A DNA stretch of 64,000 nucleotides from Ruminiclostridium sp. Lineage in GTDB: Bacteria; Bacillota; Clostridia; Oscillospirales; Ruminococcaceae. The notes below the pieces were generated by a model. The model did no database searches. It saw nothing but the letters and a program-made list of their open reading frames with translations, and was not told the DNA's origin. The DNA is taken from contig JAGBMA010000151.1 of NCBI GenBank assembly GCA_017635095.1, positions 1-64,000 of the forward strand. The letters are read 5' to 3'. Positions 59,696 to 64,000 of this stretch are shown piece after piece (position 1 is the stretch's first letter; each line of letters starts with the position of its first letter). The translations under genes and the position numbers were made by a program.

Positions 59696-60730
59696 ATGTC
59701 AAAAACAAATAACAACACTCTCCCGGACATACACTGGGACAATCTCAAAGAAACAAGAACTGATTTTATAGCATCGGAGCTATTTCATGAACGCAAGATA
59801 TTTTTTACGGAAGATGTGAATCCGAGATCAATGGGTGTGCTCATGCAGGCTCTCATGTACCTTGACAAGATATCCCACGAACCGATAGAACTGTATATAA
59901 ACAGTCCCGGCGGCGAGGCAACGAGCGGTATGGCAGTTTATCAACATATCACCTTAAAGATGAAAAGTCCTGTCTATACATACTGCATTGGCACAGCGGC
60001 ATCTATGGCATCACTGTTGTTTCTATCTGGGTCAAAGCGTTATATGTATGAAGGTACCAAAATAGTTTTACACAGTCCGTTAAGTATTTCAGATAAATAC
60101 GAAAAAATAGCTCAATTAAACAATAGGCTTCGTACACTTGAAAAAACAAAGGATATGACTTGCCGTATTATCTCGGAAAGAACCGGGCACAGCATAGAGG
60201 AAACAAATGATGTGATCGATAAGGAATCTGTTTTCTCCGCAGAGGAAGCGATTTCTTACGGTCTTGCAACCGAGATCATACAGGCTGACAAATCAGTTAA
60301 GAATTTTGATAATCCGTTTTCAGCCAGCCCCGAAGGAAAAGACTTGCCTTTCCAGCCGTATAAAAACAATGATAATAAGGATATTCAGTCTTTCTCAGAT
60401 TCTGATACAGTCGTGATCAACGGAATACCGCAATCGCTTATGCATCTTAACCGTACCGGAAAGATACCTGTATATAGATTTGGTTTTGCATACAGATTTG
60501 ATGATACAAAAGTGATATATGCTAATATCGAAGTAAAGGTCACATCAACAAGATTTAGCGGAGGCAGATACAACATTGACCTCGGCGAACCAGATACGCA
60601 ATACACCTGCACATTATCAGACGACAGCGATCCTATTACTTTGACTGCATCCGAAATATCCAAAATATTTATGGAAAACAAGATCAAATATGCTGCGAAT
60701 AAAGTGAAAACGCGCATTCTGTCAACATAA
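59696..60730 (+). CDS. ClpP-like serine protease with C-terminal extension
   Basis: A 344-residue protein. Residues about 15-200 are a ClpP/SDH-fold protease: YINSPGGEATSGMAVYQ, nucleophile Ser in GTAASMASLLFLSG, His in IVLHSPLSI, and the end SAEEAISYGLATEII. The third residue, Asp in ClpP (RDxFxSAxEA), aligns with Glu in DKESVFSAEEA. No chromosomal ClpP has the about 140-residue C-terminal extension seen here (about 205-344), which resembles nothing I know. It is followed after 66 bp by a ClpA-like unfoldase gene, so the two probably form an element-encoded degradation machine. Confidence 0.85.
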   Translation: MSKTNNNTLPDIHWDNLKETRTDFIASELFHERKIFFTEDVNPRSMGVLMQALMYLDKISHEPIELYINSPGGEATSGMAVYQHITLKMKSPVYTYCIGTAASMASLLFLSGSKRYMYEGTKIVLHSPLSISDKYEKIAQLNNRLRTLEKTKDMTCRIISERTGHSIEETNDVIDKESVFSAEEAISYGLATEIIQADKSVKNFDNPFSASPEGKDLPFQPYKNNDNKDIQSFSDSDTVVINGIPQSLMHLNRTGKIPVYRFGFAYRFDDTKVIYANIEVKVTSTRFSGGRYNIDLGEPDTQYTCTLSDDSDPITLTASEISKIFMENKIKYAANKVKTRILST

Positions 60731-60796
60731 GTTCTACTATTTTTGACAGCATAACTTTCGTTCAAAAAGTACTAATAATAAAAGGACATCAAATAT

Positions 60797-62767
60797 ATGA
60801 AAAAAATAGATTTATTTTACGAGAAATTAAAAGCTGACGAAATACTTATGGAAGAATTCATTCAATCATTAATTGATGGTACTCTTCTGTCGTTCCTCGA
60901 AAAGCAAGGGGTGGATCCCAAAATCTCTGAATTGTCGCATCTGATAGATAAGATTCAGGAGGAAAACACAGATTTATTTGAGCAGATCAGTTTTGAAATA
61001 GAGGAAGATCCTGCCGTTGATATGCCGTCTGAAGTACTGGACGACATGGTTTCCCCGTTTCAAGAAGAATTTATACCTCCTCCGGAGTTCCTTATCAACT
61101 ATAATGCAAAATTTAAAGGCAGTCAGCCAATCTTATTCAGGAATGAAATCATTCGACAGACCTTATCCTGCCTTATATTAAAAAATAAAGCAAATGTGCT
61201 ACTGATCGGACCGGCAGGTGTCGGTAAAACAAAAATCGCTGAAGAGATCGCATGTATGTTGGCAGAGAATATCCCTTTGATTCCGCCGCAGTTAAGGGGT
61301 TACACAATCTGGGAACTGCCGTTGTCCGCCGTAACCGCCGGTTCGTGCTTTGTCGGGGACATTGAGAAAAAGACAAGCAGGGTCATAGATTTTGCGACTA
61401 GCAAAAATAATAAAGCTATTTTGTACATCGACGAAATACACGTTTTATTAAGCGGTGACAGATCATACGGTACTATAGCGCAGATGTTAAAGCCTGCACT
61501 TGCACGCGGCAATATCCGAGTGATAGGAGCAACCACACTGCAGGAGGCTAATAATTTTATGAGAGACCCGGCATTTAATCGCAGATTTAACCGAATAATT
61601 GTTGATGAACTCTCAAAGGAGCAGACGAAGATCATACTCTCAGAAATGAACGCGGAGCTTACTGAGCATTATAACGGTATGATCACGCTTGGAGGAAAAG
61701 CAATCGAAACTGCTATCGAAGCCGCTGATGAATACAAGATAGCAGGCTCTCACCGACCCGATAATGTGATTACCTTGATCGACAGGACGATGGCAGATGT
61801 CTTTGTCTCACGCTTTGAATACGTCAAAAATCCAATACGGGTAACGCCGGCAGACGTTAAGAGAACTGCGTTAAAACTAACCACAGGTAGCAACCATAAA
61901 GATCGTATCGATATTGACAGCCTGCGCGATAAATTATCTGTTATTAAGGGTCAGGAAGATGTCATAGACTGCATTATCGACTGCGTACAAAGAGACAGCC
62001 TTGAACTTTTTCCGAGAAAAAAGCCGCTCACTTTTCTCTTTGCGGGCAGTAGTGGAGTTGGAAAGACAAAAACTGCAAGAATACTATCTCAGGAATTAAC
62101 CGGAAGTCAACCAATAATTCTTAACATGACAGAGTTTACACATGAATCATCTATAAATCGTATAATTGGTTCTCCGGCAGGCTATATTGGCAGCGACTCA
62201 AAGGCTGAGTTGCCTTTTGATATTCTTGAGTCAAATCCGTATCAACTGATTCTTCTTGATGAATTTGAAAAATGTCATAAATCGGTACAAAGGCTATTTA
62301 TGGGCGTGTTCGATGTCGGTAGTTTGCAACTTGCAAGTGGGAAATTGATTGATTTTTCGAAGGCAATTATTATCGCTACGACGAACGCCGGGTCAGCTAC
62401 TATTAATAATACGATTGGTTTTACCAGCGACGAAACATCTGCTCCCTCTGTAACTGATCTCTCCCACAGTTTTGATATCGAGCTGCTGAACAGGTTTACC
62501 AAGATACTGTATTTTAGCCCTATATCCGAGCAACTATACAGGGATATATTACAAGAAAGATATGCACGGGAACTCGCTGGAATAATACGTCATGGCAAAG
62601 CGAATAACTGCCTTCCGGAGACCATTCCTGATGATGTACTGGATAATCTTGTGCGTGATAGCTATAACCCGGCGTTTGGCGCGAGACCGGCATCGAGAGT
62701 GGTACGGGCATATATCGAGAATCTGCTCTTAAATGAACAGAAAAATCTAACTACAACGGAGAAATAA
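60797..62767 (+). CDS. ClpA-like double AAA+ unfoldase
   Basis: A 656-residue protein with an unusual acidic N-terminal domain (about 1-105, no Clp N repeats), AAA+ domain 1 (about 115-370; Walker A GPAGVGKTK, Walker B ILYIDEIH, sensor GATT, Arg NRRF) and AAA+ domain 2 (about 385-650; Walker A GSSGVGKTK, Walker B LILLDEFEK, sensor TTNAG). After TTNAG comes NTIGFTSDE: an IGF tripeptide exactly where ClpA and ClpX have the ClpP-binding IGL/IGF loop. The M-domain of ClpB/ClpC is absent. Partner of the ClpP-like protein just upstream. Confidence 0.88.
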   Translation: MKKIDLFYEKLKADEILMEEFIQSLIDGTLLSFLEKQGVDPKISELSHLIDKIQEENTDLFEQISFEIEEDPAVDMPSEVLDDMVSPFQEEFIPPPEFLINYNAKFKGSQPILFRNEIIRQTLSCLILKNKANVLLIGPAGVGKTKIAEEIACMLAENIPLIPPQLRGYTIWELPLSAVTAGSCFVGDIEKKTSRVIDFATSKNNKAILYIDEIHVLLSGDRSYGTIAQMLKPALARGNIRVIGATTLQEANNFMRDPAFNRRFNRIIVDELSKEQTKIILSEMNAELTEHYNGMITLGGKAIETAIEAADEYKIAGSHRPDNVITLIDRTMADVFVSRFEYVKNPIRVTPADVKRTALKLTTGSNHKDRIDIDSLRDKLSVIKGQEDVIDCIIDCVQRDSLELFPRKKPLTFLFAGSSGVGKTKTARILSQELTGSQPIILNMTEFTHESSINRIIGSPAGYIGSDSKAELPFDILESNPYQLILLDEFEKCHKSVQRLFMGVFDVGSLQLASGKLIDFSKAIIIATTNAGSATINNTIGFTSDETSAPSVTDLSHSFDIELLNRFTKILYFSPISEQLYRDILQERYARELAGIIRHGKANNCLPETIPDDVLDNLVRDSYNPAFGARPASRVVRAYIENLLLNEQKNLTTTEK

Positions 62768-62769
62768 AT

Positions 62770-63033
62770 ATGAAATCTATAATTGAGAAAATTTATTACG
62801 GCGAACTGCATCCATGTTCGGAACCGGCACCGCCTACGGAGACATACATAAAAAATCGGAAGACTATATGTGCTATCGAAGATGAAATCCTGCAAAAATT
62901 TCCTGATTGTCGGGAATACCTCGACAGATATAAGGACGCACTCGGCGCGGAATCACAGTATGAGTCCGAGGCTGATTTTGCAAGAGGATTTAGGATCGGA
63001 GTACAAATAATGATCGAACTGTTTAAAGAATGA
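62770..63033 (+). CDS. DUF6809-like small protein
   Basis: An 87-residue soluble protein: IIEKIYYGELHPCSEPAPP at the start and ADFARGFRIGVQIMIELFKE at the end, the two ends of the family I know as DUF6809, frequent in clostridial mobile elements. Function unknown. It starts 2 nt after the ClpA-like stop with a GGAGA site, so it is part of the same operon. Confidence 0.75.
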   Translation: MKSIIEKIYYGELHPCSEPAPPTETYIKNRKTICAIEDEILQKFPDCREYLDRYKDALGAESQYESEADFARGFRIGVQIMIELFKE

Positions 63034-63152
63034 TATATGACAATATCATAATCATAATTAAATCAGAACTGTTGACTACCTATTATAATATCATAAATAT
63101 AACATTTACAGAATTGCAATCTAATCAATTATACGTTAAAAATACGGGGTTG

Positions 63153-63253
63153 CGGCATTTCCATGTTGATGACGAAATGCCGTGATCCCTTTGTTCATGC
63201 GGGTTTGCAGAGATGTATAATCAATTGATTTTGTCAAGATTATATGTTATGAT
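63153..63253 (+). promoter_or_regulatory. Hairpin and promoter before the gene at 63312
   Basis: CGGCATTTC (63153-63161) and GAAATGCCG (63174-63182) form a perfect 9-bp stem. TTGATT (63225-63230), 17 bp, TATGAT (63248-63253) is a likely sigma-A promoter. The 278-bp gap 63034-63311 holds no gene. Confidence 0.55.
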
Positions 63254-63311
63254 GATGTTGTTGGTAAAATGATCATTAACCAAATAATAATATTTTGAAA
63301 GGGGCTTTGAT

Positions 63312-63740
63312 ATGAAAGCTATCAAAAATAAAATAATTTATGACACAGCCACCGCCACACTTATCGGCGGTAACGGTTACAGTACACCTAACGACTTTAG
63401 GTATTTTTATGAGCGGCTTTACAAAAAAGCCAACGGCGAGTATTTTCTGTGCGCTGAGGGAGGACCTTTAAGCAAGTACAGAATTAGCACAGGAACCAAC
63501 GAAACAAGTGGTAGCGAAACGATTATACCCATGACTTACGCAGAGGCTCGCGATTGGGCAGAGGCTAATCTTGATGCCGACGATTATATTGCAGCTTTCG
63601 GTACGCCCGAAGAAGACGATGATCATGTAATTGTAACCGTTAATTTCAACAAGGCAACGTACGATATGATCAATCGTGAAGCTGCATCTGCTGGCGTTAC
63701 AGTCGATGATTATATCGAGAGACTTGTTACTCGGTCGTAA
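63312..63740 (+). CDS. Hypothetical protein with C-terminal RHH-like segment
   Basis: A 142-residue protein preceded by GAAAGGGG. Residues 1-100 (TATLIGGNGYSTPNDFRYFY, LYKKANGEYFLCAEGGPLSK, TYAEARDWAE) resemble small proteins common on mobile elements of gut Firmicutes. Residues about 105-140 (VIVTVNFNKATYDMINREAA, SAGVTVDDYIERLV) look like a ribbon-helix-helix motif of Arc/CopG type, so it could bind DNA. Followed by a strong terminator. No toxin partner is recognised. Confidence 0.65.
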   Translation: MKAIKNKIIYDTATATLIGGNGYSTPNDFRYFYERLYKKANGEYFLCAEGGPLSKYRISTGTNETSGSETIIPMTYAEARDWAEANLDADDYIAAFGTPEEDDDHVIVTVNFNKATYDMINREAASAGVTVDDYIERLVTRS

Positions 63741-63770
63741 CACTATCTACAACCATATGTAATGTATATA

Positions 63771-63807
63771 TTTTTATCTCTCCCGCAAGTAGCGGGAGAG
63801 ATAAAAA
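63771..63807. terminator. Strong bidirectional terminator
   Basis: A perfect 16-bp stem (TTTTTATCTCTCCCGC and its complement) around an AAGTA loop. Confidence 0.9.
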
Positions 63808-63846
63808 TAATACAGCGATATTATTAAAAGTAAAGGAGCAATCAAA

Positions 63847-64000
63847 ATGTTAGATAAATATCCGGAAATAATTACAGTCGATGACCTCTGTGAGATCCTG
63901 CACATCGGTCAAAATAAAGCATACGAAATATTAAGATTGGGTATGATAAAATCATTACGAGTAGGCCGTAAGTACATAATACCTAAAACCTGTGTTGTAA
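63847..64000 (+). CDS. Excisionase-type helix-turn-helix protein (partial, runs off the window)
   Basis: The first 51 codons of a gene with AAAGGAGC before the ATG. ITVDDLCEILHIGQNKAYEI, LRLGMIKSLRVGRKYIIPK is the MerR-like 'HTH_17' pattern of excisionase and Tn916 Xis-type proteins: TVDELCEIL ... G...AY.LL..G.I...RVGRKY.IP. Xis genes of this type are usually followed by the tyrosine integrase, which would act on the tRNA-Leu attachment site at 57.0 kb. Confidence 0.82.
   Translation, partial: MLDKYPEIITVDDLCEILHIGQNKAYEILRLGMIKSLRVGRKYIIPKTCVV

Larger units (their letters stand above)
57055..64000. mobile_element. Integrated element (left end at tRNA-Leu; right end beyond the window)
   Basis: The base composition becomes clearly more AT-rich than in the first 57 kb. 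Contents: AAA/DUF4143 ATPase, small membrane protein, ClpP-like and ClpA-like genes, DUF6809, hypothetical protein, and an excisionase-type HTH gene at the very end. The left boundary is the tRNA-Leu 3' fragment. No integrase lies inside the window; it is expected after 64000. Positions 57055-57596 hold no convincing gene, only a hairpin near 57437-57475 (AACGCC ... GGCGTT followed by T-rich sequence). Confidence 0.7.

Noticed and set aside
1..64000. CRISPR array
   Set aside because: No regularly spaced short repeats were seen; the repeated elements are the palindromes, hairpins and the 20-bp pair listed.

Overview
The window reads as a chromosomal segment of a spore-forming, probably motile Clostridia bacterium of the Ruminococcus/Oscillospiraceae kind. 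Evidence: a spoIIGA-sigE operon on a promoter with an unusually long spacer, a tiny spoVM gene, a sigma-D (flagellar) type promoter before a FliD-C-like protein, archaeal-type ProRS, NPxT-like cell-wall sorting, and several Clostridia-only families (DUF3793, DUF6110, DUF6809, DUF2325, DUF4418). There is no rRNA and no complete tRNA gene. Family assignments are from recognition of motifs and sequence patterns; no database search was run.

Layout. 0.3-2.5 kb: sporulation genes (minus strand). 2.4-9.9 kb: FliD-C-like protein, FN3-sortase plus PNPOx-like protein, proS, VanY-like lipoprotein, tcdA, with three copies of a large imperfect palindromic intergenic repeat (around 76-192, 3544-3661, 9596-9713). 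9.9-13.7 kb: EAL phosphodiesterase operon. 13.7-28.1 kb: a long minus-strand iron operon starting at FTR1 and P19, followed by DUF2318, two FtsX-like permeases, an ABC ATPase, an FMN-binding lipoprotein, a fumarate-reductase-like trio, a transglutaminase lipoprotein, DUF4418 and a second ABC pair. 28.2-31.6 kb: GH113-like hydrolase, histidine kinase with an acidic sensor, ZIP transporter. 31.6-35.8 kb: DUF6110/P-type ATPase and DUF3793/flavodoxin/DUF2325 operons. Seven copies of a DtxR/IdeR-type dyad (GTTAG-N6-CTAAC or near) sit at these three iron promoters, so they look like one iron regulon.

35.8-43.1 kb: MmcQ-like protein, a SpoIIE-type phosphatase, two adjacent extracytoplasmic proteins built of an unfamiliar repeat with the signature ..GHT....G.PF..EQN, and an HExxH protein. 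43.2-52 kb: an eight-gene plus-strand operon with four STAS domains, one fused to a methyltransferase, an NRPS module of order A-T-C, a zinc-ribbon protein, an HD-GYP phosphodiesterase and a degenerate ATPase-like protein. Its promoter carries a perfect TTGACCAA-A-TTGGTCAA palindrome; a related site lies upstream of the SpoIIE-type phosphatase, which suggests a partner-switching circuit controlling a peptide-like product. A REC-XRE regulator follows convergently. 52.9-56.9 kb: TetR with a perfect 24-bp palindrome, an Rph/PEP-synthase-like protein and a PAP2 phosphatase.

57.0-64.0 kb: an AT-richer integrated element. Its left boundary is a 3' half of tRNA-Leu(GAG) that begins at the anticodon loop, a typical attachment site. 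Cargo: an AAA/DUF4143 ATPase flanked by a 20-bp direct repeat, a ClpP-like protease with a C-terminal extension paired with a ClpA-like double AAA+ unfoldase that keeps an IGF loop, DUF6809, a small hypothetical protein, and an excisionase-type HTH gene cut by the window end. The ClpP/ClpA-like pair and the STAS-NRPS operon are the best candidates for undescribed systems.
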